From Halococcus saccharolyticus DSM 5350 (GTDB lineage Archaea > Halobacteriota > Halobacteria > Halobacteriales > Halococcaceae): a DNA stretch of 64,000 bases. Location: contig NZ_AOMD01000030.1 of assembly GCF_000336915.1 (NCBI RefSeq), positions 62,509 to 126,508 on the forward strand, written 5' to 3'. Below, in pieces: positions 8,638 through 17,226 of this stretch. The notes below the pieces were generated by a model, which saw only the letters and a list, made by a program, of their open reading frames with translations, made no database searches and was not told the DNA's origin. Both the position numbers and the translations under genes were made by a program. How positions within the stretch are numbered: the stretch's first letter is position 1; each line of letters opens with the position of its first letter.

Positions 8638-9192
8638 CTACAGGATCGGCTCGCTCTCGCCGTAGACCGCGAGCACGATCGCCGTCACGAACCGTCCCGA
8701 ATCGTCCTCATCGGCCGTCCTATCGGCGGTTTCGATCACGATTGCCTCGTCGTCGAACGACCACTCGCGGAGGTCCCGGCCCGCCGCCAATCCCGTCGTG
8801 ACTGTCTCGCGGACGCTCGCCGGATCGACACCCGATGCCTCGTAGAAGATCCCGCGACCCGCCTCCGCGACCGACCAGCCGAGTCCGGCAGTGGCCACGG
8901 CCGCGTCCGCCGGCTCCACGTCGTCGGACGCTGCGCTGCCCGTCACGCTGGCCGCTCCATCACCGGCGCGCGCTTCGACGGTGGCACGCGCCTCGACCAC
9001 GGTGAGACGCTCACCGACCGGGCCGAGATCGGGCGCAGTGTCGTGGCGTTCGATGTCGCTACCGGCGGGGATCATCGAGGAGACCGAGACGAGGTTGTAG
9101 TTGTGAACGCCCGCGTCGGCGAGTGCCGTGTCGTACGACGCCATCGCCGTCGGTCCCCGGCCCGTGCCGGCGACGATTCTGATGGTACTCAT
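8638..9192 (-). CDS. pdaD: Pyruvoyl-dependent arginine decarboxylase
   Basis: 184 residues, slightly longer than the Methanocaldococcus enzyme (about 165). It makes agmatine from arginine, the first step of archaeal polyamine synthesis and the source of the agmatine used to modify tRNA-Ile. The self-cleavage motif is seen in NYNLVSVSSMIPAG: cleavage is expected between Ser38 and Ser39, turning Ser39 into the pyruvoyl cofactor and splitting the protein into a short beta and a long alpha chain. The extra length is an insert rich in Ala/Asp near 75-105 (EARAGDGAASVTGSAASDD). Catalytic Glu near FYEASGVDP agrees with the family. Confidence 0.88.
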   Translation of the reverse strand: MSTIRIVAGTGRGPTAMASYDTALADAGVHNYNLVSVSSMIPAGSDIERHDTAPDLGPVGERLTVVEARATVEARAGDGAASVTGSAASDDVEPADAAVATAGLGWSVAEAGRGIFYEASGVDPASVRETVTTGLAAGRDLREWSFDDEAIVIETADRTADEDDSGRFVTAIVLAVYGESEPIL

Positions 9193-9279
9193 GGTCGGAC
9201 GAAGTGGAGCGCGGGCGAGAAGGGTTGTGATTTCGGGATAGTACTCTCGGTCCGGTCCGTCAGGTAGCTCGGTCTACTG

Positions 9280-10497
9280 TTAGTGGAACGCGATCGGTTC
9301 GGCCGCGGTGTCCTCGTCCGTGATCTTCTCCAGGGCCGCCTCGAAGTCGGCCATCCGGACCTCGGTACGGTCGTCTCGGATGGCGAACATCCCGGCTTCG
9401 GTCGCGAGGCTCTCGATCTCCGCACCGCTCCGTCCCGCGGTCAGTTCGGCGAGTTCCTCGAAGTCGACATCGTCGGCGAGGGTCGTTCCACGGGTGTGGA
9501 TCTGGAAGATCTGTTCGCGACCCTCGGCGTCCGGCTCGGGGACCTCGATGAGCCGATCGAACCGTCCGGGGCGGAGGATGGCGGGATCGAGCATGTCGAA
9601 GCGGTTGGTGGCGGCGATGATCGAGACGTCACCGCGCTCGTCGAACCCGTCCATCTCGTTCAACAGCTGCATCATCGTGCGCTGGACCTCGGCGTCGCCC
9701 GACGTTTTGGAGTCGGTGCGTTTGGCGGCGACCGCGTCGAGCTCGTCGATGAAGATCACTGCGGGCTCGTGCTCGTTCGCGAGCTCGAACAGGTCCCGGA
9801 CGAGGCGCGCGCCCTCGCCGATGAACTTCCGGACGAGTTCGGAGCCCGCCATCTTGATGAAGGTGGCGTCGGTGCCGTTCGCCACTGCCTTCGCGAGCAT
9901 CGTCTTGCCGGTGCCGGGCGGTCCGTGGAGCAACACGCCCGTCGGCGGCTCGATCCCCACCGTATCGAAGCGTTCGGGATCGAGCAGAGGGAGTTCGACG
10001 GCTTCGCGTACCTCGCGGATCTGGTCGTCGATCCCGCCGATGTCGCCGTAGCTCACCTGCGGGCGGGTGTCGACCTGCATCGCCTGGGCGCGCGCGTCGG
10101 TCTCGCTCGAAAGGGTCTGCTGGACGCTGAAGGAATCGTTGACAGCGACCCGATCGCCGTTGTCGACTTCCTCTTCGATCGTCGGCGAGATCTCGGTCAG
10201 CACCTCCTGGTTGTTACCATGCTGGCGCACGATCGCGCCCTCGTCGGTCAGCTCCTCGACCGTGGCGACGTACAGTGAGGAGGTCTTGAGCGTCTCGTTC
10301 TCGCGCTGGAGCTGCCCCGCCTCGTTTTCGAGCTCCTCGCGGCGCGCCTCGGCCTCGTCGAGCCGCTCGGCCAGCTCGTCGTGGACCTGCGCGATCTCCG
10401 CGAGATGCTCGTCGAGCGCCGACACCCGCTCGGCGTCCGTGAGTTCGGGGTCGAGATCGAGCCGGGGACGGTCCGGGAGGGACGGGCTGTGTGACAT
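9280..10497 (-). CDS. pan: Proteasome-activating nucleotidase (PAN)
   Basis: 405 residues. The hexameric AAA+ ATPase that unfolds substrates for the 20S proteasome. Domains in order: N-terminal coiled coil (about 28-75, heptads such as LAEIAQVHDELAERLDEAEA), OB domain (about 76-150), AAA+ domain with Walker A GPPGTGKT (192-199), Walker B VIFIDE (247-252), arginine fingers RPGR (309-312), and a small helical lid. The C-terminus is PIAFH, so the gate-opening HbYX motif is present only in altered form (Ala-Phe-His). A box A (ACTTTTAACG, near 10527 on the minus strand) sits about 30 nt before the start. Confidence 0.94.
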   Translation of the reverse strand: MSHSPSLPDRPRLDLDPELTDAERVSALDEHLAEIAQVHDELAERLDEAEARREELENEAGQLQRENETLKTSSLYVATVEELTDEGAIVRQHGNNQEVLTEISPTIEEEVDNGDRVAVNDSFSVQQTLSSETDARAQAMQVDTRPQVSYGDIGGIDDQIREVREAVELPLLDPERFDTVGIEPPTGVLLHGPPGTGKTMLAKAVANGTDATFIKMAGSELVRKFIGEGARLVRDLFELANEHEPAVIFIDELDAVAAKRTDSKTSGDAEVQRTMMQLLNEMDGFDERGDVSIIAATNRFDMLDPAILRPGRFDRLIEVPEPDAEGREQIFQIHTRGTTLADDVDFEELAELTAGRSGAEIESLATEAGMFAIRDDRTEVRMADFEAALEKITDEDTAAEPIAFH

Positions 10498-10560
10498 TCG
10501 ATACGGATAATAACGGGCCGTGCGTTAAAAGTCCCTTTGGGTTCGGGAGAATTATGAGGC

Positions 10561-12351
10561 TCAGATCAGCTCCGCGAACTCGGTCAGCGCATCGTCGTAG
10601 GCATCCAGTGCTGACTCGATCGGGTCGGCGGTCGTCATGTCGACGCCGGCCTCCCGGAGAAGATCGATCGGATAGCCGTGTGAGCCCGATTCGAGGAACT
10701 CCCGGTAGGGTTTCGCGGCTGCCTCGCCCTCCTCTTGGATGCCCTCGGCGAGTGCGACCGCCGCCGAGATTCCGGTGGCGTACTGGTAGACGTAAAACGC
10801 TCGGTAGAAGTGCGGGATCCGCATCCACTCGCGGGCGATCCGATCGTCGACCGCACTCGTCGCGTAGTACTCCTCCTTCAGCCCGCGATAGAGGTCGTCG
10901 AGCCGATCCGGTGTGAGCGCCTCGCCGTCCTCGACCAGCTCGTGGGTCTTCTTCTCGAACTCCGCGAACATCGTCTGACGAAAGAGCGTCGATCTGAACC
11001 GTTCGAGGTACTCGTTCAGCACGTGGCGGCGGAAGGTGTCGTCCTCGACGGTGTCGAGCAGATGGTTGGTCAGGAGCGCCTCGTTAACTGTGGAGGCGAC
11101 TTCGGCGACGAAGATCTCGTAGCCCCCATACACATAGGGCTGGGTCTCGCTCGCGAGCTGGGTGTGCAGTGAGTGGCCGAGCTCGTGGGCCAACGTGTAC
11201 ATCGAACCGATGTCGTCCTGATAGTTCATCAGGATGTACGGCTGGGAGTCGTAGGTCCCCCCCGAATAGGCCCCCGACTGTTTGCCGACACTCTCGTAGA
11301 CGTCGACCCACCGCGAGTCGAGCCCCTCCGTGAGTCGGTTCTGGTAGTCGTCACCGAGCGGCGCGACCGCCTCGATGACGTGCTCCTCGGCCTCCTCGTA
11401 GGGTACCTCCGGACTCTCGTCATCGGCCAGTGGCATATAGACGTCCCACATCCGGAGTTCGTCGACGCCGAGCGCCTCTCCTTTGAGATCGGCGTGGCGC
11501 TGCAACAGATCGAGATTTTCGTGTACTGTGTCGATCAGGGTGTCGTACACCGAGACCGGAATGTTCGCGCCGTCGAGCGACGCCTCGCGTGCGGTGTCGT
11601 AGTTGCGGGCCTCGGCGAGTTTGACGTCCGCTTTCACGCTGTTGTGGTGGGCCGTCCCGACCGCGTTGCGGACCTCGGTCCACTCGTCGTAGAACTGCTC
11701 GTAGACCTCCCGGCGAAAGTCGCGGTCGGGGCGCTTCTGGAGGGTGGTGAAGTTACTCAGCGAGATCTCGACCGGCTCACCGTCCGGATCCTCGACCGCA
11801 GGGAAATCCATGTCGGCGTTCGTCAGGAGGCTGTAGACCTCGCTCGCCCCGCCCGTGACTTCGCTGAGGTCCGCGAGCAGTTCCTCGATCTCGGCCGAGC
11901 GGGTGTGGGGTTTCATCCGGAGCACGTCGTCGAAGTAGTGCTCGTAGGTCGCGAGATCGGATTCTTCCTCGATCATCGCGTCGAGCTCCTCGCGCGTGCA
12001 GTTCTGGAGTTCGGGTTCGATGAAACTCGCCGCGCTCCGCGCGTCGGTGGCGAGCGTGTTCGCCCGCGAGGCGAGCGCTTGGTAGTGCTGGTCGGCCGTG
12101 TCTTCGTCGCTACGGAGCCTGGCGTAGGCGGTGACGTTTGCGACCTCTCGCATGAGTTCCTCGCGGGTTTCGAGCGTCGCGAGCAGGGTCGCGGCGCTCT
12201 CAGTCGTCCGCCCTTCGTAGGCCGCGAGATCGTCGAGGCGTGCCTCGACCGCGTCGAAGGCCTCCTCCCACGCCTCGTCCGAGGCGAAGAGGTCGCCCAA
12301 ATCCCACGTGTACTCGGTGTCGATCTCGCCACGTTCGGGAACCGAACTCAT
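10561..12351 (-). CDS. pepF: Oligoendopeptidase F (M3B zinc metallopeptidase)
   Basis: 596 residues from ATG 12351 (MSSVPERGEIDTEYTWDLG). The frame continues open for 86 codons upstream, but that part looks like non-coding DNA and the N-terminus chosen aligns with the family opening (TxWDLxDLF). The zinc site is HELGH (389-393) inside AHELGHSLHTQ, with a downstream Glu in YEIFVAEVAS as third ligand. The tail FYRAFYVYQYATGISAA is typical of PepF. It degrades cytosolic peptides of roughly 7-20 residues, a plausible step after the proteasome, whose activator gene pan lies directly downstream (63 nt). Confidence 0.93.
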   Translation of the reverse strand: MSSVPERGEIDTEYTWDLGDLFASDEAWEEAFDAVEARLDDLAAYEGRTTESAATLLATLETREELMREVANVTAYARLRSDEDTADQHYQALASRANTLATDARSAASFIEPELQNCTREELDAMIEEESDLATYEHYFDDVLRMKPHTRSAEIEELLADLSEVTGGASEVYSLLTNADMDFPAVEDPDGEPVEISLSNFTTLQKRPDRDFRREVYEQFYDEWTEVRNAVGTAHHNSVKADVKLAEARNYDTAREASLDGANIPVSVYDTLIDTVHENLDLLQRHADLKGEALGVDELRMWDVYMPLADDESPEVPYEEAEEHVIEAVAPLGDDYQNRLTEGLDSRWVDVYESVGKQSGAYSGGTYDSQPYILMNYQDDIGSMYTLAHELGHSLHTQLASETQPYVYGGYEIFVAEVASTVNEALLTNHLLDTVEDDTFRRHVLNEYLERFRSTLFRQTMFAEFEKKTHELVEDGEALTPDRLDDLYRGLKEEYYATSAVDDRIAREWMRIPHFYRAFYVYQYATGISAAVALAEGIQEEGEAAAKPYREFLESGSHGYPIDLLREAGVDMTTADPIESALDAYDDALTEFAELI

Positions 12352-12627
12352 GGGCAAGTGTTGCGAGGGGACCGAAGTAAGCCTTCCCACACACGAGCGG
12401 TCTCCGATATCATCACGAAACCGCGCCCGTCGACGCCAGCGGTTGGGACACCTGCCGTCGGTGCGACTGGGACACCGGCCCGGCAGCTCCCTGAGCGACA
12501 ACGTCCGGTGGTCGTGTGTCGTCGTCCTCCGGCCGATCGCCACATCGGATCGGGTGGCACTCTTCGTGACGGGAGAACGATATACTCTTGAACCCGGCCA
12601 AGAACACACGATCTGACGACACGCTCG

Positions 12628-12873
12628 ATGGATTACCAGAACGAGGGCACTGTCGGGGAGCTATCGCCGCTCGCGTGGCGGCTGCTACGGGTCGCTGCGG
12701 GCTACGAACAGCGAACGATCGAGCGCGAAGTCGACGATCTGCTGCAGGCCCACGTCTCGATGCTCGAAAGCGGCACCCGTGCGCTCTCGGCCTCACGAAA
12801 GAACGCGCTCTTCGAGCTCTACGCTGCCGAACTCGATCCCGATCAGATCCGCGCCATCGTCGAGCACTTCTAA
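12628..12873 (+). CDS. Conserved small helical protein, function unknown
   Basis: 81 residues (MDYQNEGTVGELSPLAWRLLRVAAG...). No signal or membrane segment; predicted mostly helical, with a balanced charge pattern and a C-terminal LDPDQIRAIVEHF helix. It resembles short conserved haloarchaeal proteins I have seen but cannot name. A box A (GATATACTC, near 12583) is about 45 nt upstream, giving a leader near 19 nt. The 276 nt before it, up to the pepF start, contain nothing else I can support. Confidence 0.7.
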   Translation: MDYQNEGTVGELSPLAWRLLRVAAGYEQRTIEREVDDLLQAHVSMLESGTRALSASRKNALFELYAAELDPDQIRAIVEHF

Positions 12874-12909
12874 CTGCGTGGGGTTCGCTGACACAGCTAT
12901 CAAAAACGA

Positions 12910-12917
12910 TTTATAAT
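12910..12917 (+). promoter_or_regulatory. Box A (TTTATAAT) of the SLC13 gene
   Basis: TTTATAAT centred about 30 nt before ATG 12944. It predicts a start of transcription near 12940 and so an almost leaderless mRNA beginning at the ATG, not at the GTG 15 nt earlier. Confidence 0.6.
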
Positions 12918-12943
12918 GGCTTGCCGAGGTGGTGTCTGTATCA

Positions 12944-14566
12944 ATGATACAGGCGTCGTCAGCCCGCGGACGCATCGTGATGTTCGTTCTCGCACTGCTC
13001 GGGACGGCCGTCATCGCTGGCCTTCCGACGCCGGGTGGTCTCTCGGTGCGCGGTCAGTTCGCGCTCGCGACGATGTTCTTCGCGGCCGTGCTCTGGATCT
13101 CCGGCGCACTGCCGCTGGCCGTGACTGCACTGTCGATCCCCATCCTACTGACTGGGTTCGGGGTCTACGCGAATCTCGACGAGGCGCTCGTGGGGTTCGC
13201 GGACCATCTCATCTTCCTGTTCATCGCTGGGTTCATGCTGGCGAACGCCCTCCAGAAGTACGACATTGACCGCCGCATCGCGCTGTGGATCATGTCGGTC
13301 ATGGGCTCGTCGCCCCGGCGGCTCGTTCTCGCGGTGATGGTGGCGACGGCGTTTCTCTCGATGTGGGTATCGAACACCGCCACCGCGGCGATGATGACGC
13401 CCATCGCGCTGGGGGTGCTCTCACAGATCCTCGGTCGTGAGGGTGTCGCGGCAGCCACGGCGACGGCCGACGAAATGGACGCCGAGATGAGCGCGGACGG
13501 CGGCGTCGCGTCGGTCGCGGAGCCATCCGGCGACGAGTTCCATAATATCCAGGTCTCGATCCTCCTCGGCACCGCCTACGCAGCGAGCGTCGGCGGCGTC
13601 GGCACCCTCATCGGGACGCCACCGAACGCGGTGCTCGCCTCCCAACTCAACGAGATCCTCGGCTACGAGATCGGCTTCGCCCAGTGGCTGCTCATCGGAC
13701 TCCCGATCGTCGTCGTCACTCTCCCGATCGTCTGGTACGTGCTCACGTTCGTGCTCTACCCGCCGCGTGTCGACGACGTGAGCGATGCGCGCGCGGAGGC
13801 TAAACAGTATCTCGCCGACGAGGGACCGCTCGAACCGCGCGGCAAACGTGTTGCAGTCATCTTCACTGTGACGGCGCTCCTGTGGGTCGTCGGCGGCCTC
13901 GGCGATTTCATCACCCCCGTGCTCCCCGACGCGTGGGGTGTCACGCTGTTCGGCGGTGACGGAACGAGCGTCTTCGGCGTCGATGGCCACCAGGGGCTGT
14001 TGTACTACGTCATGGTGGGGATGCTGTCCATTCCGGCGCTCGTCCTCGCCGACACGATGGAGTGGGACGAACTCGCCGACATCGACTGGGGAACCATCCT
14101 GCTGTTCGGCGGCGGGATCGCGCTGGCCGATGCGCTCGCCGCGACCGGTGCGACGAGGTGGATCGCCGATACGGTCTTCCGATCGCTGACGGGCACTCCC
14201 ATCCTCCTGGTCGTCGCCGTCGTCGTCCTGCTGGTCATCTTCCTGACCGAAATGACGTCGAACACGGCGACGTCGACCATCATCGTCCCTATACTCATCA
14301 GCATCGGCAGCGTCTTCGCGGCCACACTCGGACTCACCGACGTCGCCGCCGCCGTGTTCCTCTCGGTGTCGGGGGCCATCGCTGCGAGTTTCGCGTTCGC
14401 GCTGCCGGTCGCTACCCCGCCGAACGCCATCGTCTTCGGGAGCGGCTACCTCAAACAGCGCCAGATGATGCGCGCCGGCGTGGTGTTGAACCTCCTCATG
14501 ACGGCGATCCTCACGGTCCTCATCTGGCTGCTGTTCCAGTTCGTCTGGCCGCACATCCTCTGGTGA
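12944..14566 (+). CDS. SLC13/DASS family anion:sodium symporter
   Basis: 540 residues with about 12 hydrophobic segments. The family's two paired Ser-Asn-Thr motifs are present in the repeated halves: SMWVSNTATAAMMTP (first half, near 143) and TEMTSNTATSTIIVPI (second half). These form the sodium and carboxylate sites. A matching pair TPPNA appears after each (GTPPNAVLASQL; ATPPNAIVFGSG). Substrates in the family include C4-dicarboxylates, citrate and sulfate; the sequence alone does not decide. A hydrophilic acidic insert (ADEMDAEMSADGG, about 172-195) separates helices. Start chosen at ATG 12944 from the promoter position. Confidence 0.9.
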   Translation: MIQASSARGRIVMFVLALLGTAVIAGLPTPGGLSVRGQFALATMFFAAVLWISGALPLAVTALSIPILLTGFGVYANLDEALVGFADHLIFLFIAGFMLANALQKYDIDRRIALWIMSVMGSSPRRLVLAVMVATAFLSMWVSNTATAAMMTPIALGVLSQILGREGVAAATATADEMDAEMSADGGVASVAEPSGDEFHNIQVSILLGTAYAASVGGVGTLIGTPPNAVLASQLNEILGYEIGFAQWLLIGLPIVVVTLPIVWYVLTFVLYPPRVDDVSDARAEAKQYLADEGPLEPRGKRVAVIFTVTALLWVVGGLGDFITPVLPDAWGVTLFGGDGTSVFGVDGHQGLLYYVMVGMLSIPALVLADTMEWDELADIDWGTILLFGGGIALADALAATGATRWIADTVFRSLTGTPILLVVAVVVLLVIFLTEMTSNTATSTIIVPILISIGSVFAATLGLTDVAAAVFLSVSGAIAASFAFALPVATPPNAIVFGSGYLKQRQMMRAGVVLNLLMTAILTVLIWLLFQFVWPHILW

Positions 14567-14651
14567 CGTCCCCTGTTTCCACTCGAACGCCCCGAACGTC
14601 CCCGACTCCACGGCCGCCGGGATTTTTGCCCGCTGCGTACCTCCACCGTGC

Positions 14652-16013
14652 ATGGACGAGACCGCCGACCCCGCCCTCGGTGCGGCGTGGCGCGACGAGT
14701 TCCCGTGGCAGTTTCTGACCCGACTGTGTGAGATCGACGACCGCCTCGGCGGCCATCCGGGCGAGCGTCGGGCCGCCGATCTCGTCGCCAACGGGTTGGA
14801 AAGCGCCGGAATCGACCCCACGATCGAGCCCTTCGAGATGCAGCGCTGGACGCGCGGACACGCAGAACTCGCCGTTAGCGCGCCCGCGGATGCCCGGAAC
14901 GGTCTCGGGGCGGACGAGTCGACCGACCGGACCTTCGAGACGGTCGCGCTGCCGTACTCGCCCGCCGGCGATGTCCACGCCGACCTGGTCGACGTCGGTC
15001 ACGGCACGCCCGACGAGATCGACGCAGCCGATGTTGGGGGGAAGGTGGCGCTTGCGAGCACCGACTCACCGTCGGACGAGCGCCGAGTTCACCGGATGGA
15101 GAAGCTCGGCCACGCCGCGGCCGCCGGCGCGGCGGCGTTCGTCTTTCACAACCACCGCCCCGGTCAGCTTCCCCCTACTGGGGCGCTCCGGTTCGATCAC
15201 GAGGCCGCGATCCCCGGAATCGGTGTGAGTCACGAGACCGGTACGTGGCTCACCGAGTACGCCGACCGCGGTGCGAACGCGTCGGTTACTGTGGAGGCGA
15301 CGACCGAGCAAGGCGAGAGTCAGAACGTCGTCGGCCATCTCGGCCCCGATACCGACGAGGAGATCGTGCTGCTCGCCCACTACGACGCTCACGACGTCGC
15401 GGAGGGCGCGCTCGACAACGGCTGTGGCATCGCGGTCGCGGTCGCCGCCGCCCGAATCCTCGTCGATTTGGACCTCGACTGCGGGGTTCGAGTGGCGGGC
15501 GTGGGCTGTGAGGAACTCGGCTTGATGGGCAGCGCGGCGCTCGCCGAGGCCGTCGATCTCGACCGCATGCGGGCGGTCGTCAACGTCGACGGGGCCGGCC
15601 GACATCGCGATCTCCACGCGATCACCCACACCGCCGACGCGATGGCGGACGTGGCCGAGCGTGTGAGTGATCTCACTGCTCATCCGATCTCGGTGAGCGA
15701 TCGGCCCCATCCCTACAGCGACCACTGGCCGTTTCTCCACGAGGGCGTGTCGGCGCTCCAGCTCCACAGCCACCGCGCGGGCGAAACCTCGCGCTGGGAG
15801 CGCGGCTGGACTCACACCCGGGCCGACACCCGTGACAAGGCCGACTCGCGTATCCTCCGCGAGCACGCGATGCTCGCCGCGCTCCTCGTCCGCGAACTCA
15901 CGGCCGCCGATCCCGACCGCGTCGACACCGACGCCCTCCGCGCGCGCCTCCAAGAGGACGGCGCGGAGCCGGGGATGCGCGCGGCGGGCGTCTGGCCCGA
16001 CGGCTGGGAGTGA
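14652..16013 (+). CDS. M28 family zinc aminopeptidase with PA domain
   Basis: 453 residues. An N-terminal helical region and a protease-associated (PA) segment near 100-200 (DVGGKVALASTDSPSDERR...AAAGAAAFVFHNHRPG) precede the M28 catalytic core. Metal ligands are visible in order: HYDAHD (His/Asp), LDNGCGIAVAVAAAR (bridging Asp), GCEELGLMGS (Glu-Glu, base and ligand), NVDGAG (Asp) and the final His in LQLHSH. This is the co-catalytic two-zinc site. There is no signal peptide, so it probably trims peptides in the cytosol. Transcribed alone after the SLC13 gene. Confidence 0.9.
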   Translation: MDETADPALGAAWRDEFPWQFLTRLCEIDDRLGGHPGERRAADLVANGLESAGIDPTIEPFEMQRWTRGHAELAVSAPADARNGLGADESTDRTFETVALPYSPAGDVHADLVDVGHGTPDEIDAADVGGKVALASTDSPSDERRVHRMEKLGHAAAAGAAAFVFHNHRPGQLPPTGALRFDHEAAIPGIGVSHETGTWLTEYADRGANASVTVEATTEQGESQNVVGHLGPDTDEEIVLLAHYDAHDVAEGALDNGCGIAVAVAAARILVDLDLDCGVRVAGVGCEELGLMGSAALAEAVDLDRMRAVVNVDGAGRHRDLHAITHTADAMADVAERVSDLTAHPISVSDRPHPYSDHWPFLHEGVSALQLHSHRAGETSRWERGWTHTRADTRDKADSRILREHAMLAALLVRELTAADPDRVDTDALRARLQEDGAEPGMRAAGVWPDGWE

Positions 16014-16025
16014 TCGCCGCCCCGC

Positions 16026-16220
16026 TCAGGCTCGGAGCTTTCGGTACGAGACCCACACCGCCGCGAGGGCCGCGACGCCCCCGATCACGAACGCCACGGG
16101 CTGACCCGATCCACCCCACTCCCAGCCCAGAAACGTGGATCCGAACAGAGCGATGAGCACCACGGCGACCCCGATGACGGTACCGATCGTCGATGAATCG
16201 CGTTCGAACACGGACGCCAT
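16026..16220 (-). CDS. Small two-helix membrane protein
   Basis: 64 residues: a short polar start (MASVFERDSSTIG), a hydrophobic helix TVIGVAVVLIALFGSTFLG, a polar turn, a second helix PVAFVIGGVAALAAVWV and the basic tail SYRKLRA. A box A (AATTTTATTG, minus strand centred near 16247) is 27 nt before the ATG, supporting a leaderless gene. No known function. Convergent with the M28 peptidase gene, 12 nt apart. Confidence 0.6.
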   Translation of the reverse strand: MASVFERDSSTIGTVIGVAVVLIALFGSTFLGWEWGGSGQPVAFVIGGVAALAAVWVSYRKLRA

Positions 16221-16398
16221 ACGAGAACTAGTGATCTGGCCGACAATAAAATTTCGCCGATATCACATATATTCGATGCGAGAACTCGATCCTGGCCGAC
16301 GTTCTCGACTGCGACGCCCTCCTTGGGATGACGGGTGAGTACCGGCGAGCGAGACGATGCGTTTCGATGGCTGTAGACCAGCACACGTTCTCGCGATC

Positions 16399-17226
16399 TC
16401 ACTCGCCGATTCCGTTTCGTACCGAACCCGCAACCCGTCCGTCCACCACGGCCGCGACCCGGCGCTGTTCGAAGACTTCGCGCGCGCTCGCTGCGGCTTC
16501 GGTGTCGATCCGGAAATCGAGATCGGGGTACGAAACATCGGTCAGCACGAGCGCTGCGGCGGATGCGGGACCGATGCCCTCGGGCCCCGAAAGCGGTGCG
16601 GGCGAGAGCACTCGACCGATCTTCGAGAGCGGGGCCGTGTCGGCTGCGACTTCCTCGACGAGCGCGACGACCCGCCGGACGAGCTGGCGCGAGAAGCCGC
16701 CCGCACGGAGTTCGATCACGAGGAACTCGCCGTCCGATTCGATCGCTGGATCGAGCGTCCGAACGGTCCCGTTATCGTCCGGCGTGAGGTTGTGAAAATC
16801 GTGTTCGCCCGAGAGTTCCGACAGCGCCTCGCGCGCCCGGTCGATGTCGGCGTCGGGCGCGTGGAGGTGGTAGGTGTACGTCCGTGACGTGGCATCGTGG
16901 GTGGCGTGAAACCCCGCTGGAGCGTCGGCTGACGCCCACGCCCGGATCGACGCCGGGAGTTCACCGTTTAGCGCCGCAGGCGTGAGCCACTCGGGGGACT
17001 CGAACGCCATCGTCTGTGCGACCGCCGAGACGCCCGCGTCGGTCCGGCCCGCGGCGGCGTACGTCGGTGGTTTGTCGGCAGTCGGGCCGAGCACGTCCAG
17101 ATCGCGGAGCGCATCGAAAACCCTCTCCTCGACGGTCGGAACGTCGGGCTGACGCTGGAAGCCGCGAAACGGCCGGCCGTCGTAGGCTACCCGGAACGCG
17201 CGCAGTCCGCGACCGTCGTCGTCCAT
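16399..17226 (-). CDS. truA: tRNA pseudouridine synthase A
   Basis: 275 residues. It converts uridines 38-40 of the tRNA anticodon arm to pseudouridine. The N-terminal FRVAYDGRPFRGFQRQP and the catalytic motif AAAGRTDAGVSAVAQ with nucleophile Asp63 are typical TruA. TSRTYTYHL and the C-terminal GGFSRQLVRRVVALV follow. Somewhat compact compared with other archaeal TruA. Its ATG overlaps the hisS stop by one base (TGATG), so the two genes are translated from one message. Confidence 0.93.
   Translation of the reverse strand: MDDDGRGLRAFRVAYDGRPFRGFQRQPDVPTVEERVFDALRDLDVLGPTADKPPTYAAAGRTDAGVSAVAQTMAFESPEWLTPAALNGELPASIRAWASADAPAGFHATHDATSRTYTYHLHAPDADIDRAREALSELSGEHDFHNLTPDDNGTVRTLDPAIESDGEFLVIELRAGGFSRQLVRRVVALVEEVAADTAPLSKIGRVLSPAPLSGPEGIGPASAAALVLTDVSYPDLDFRIDTEAAASAREVFEQRRVAAVVDGRVAGSVRNGIGE

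Noticed and set aside
13421-14821. 466-residue minus-strand frame over the SLC13 gene
   Set aside because: Antisense of a clear membrane-transport gene; composition is His/Arg/Asp-rich as in shadow frames.
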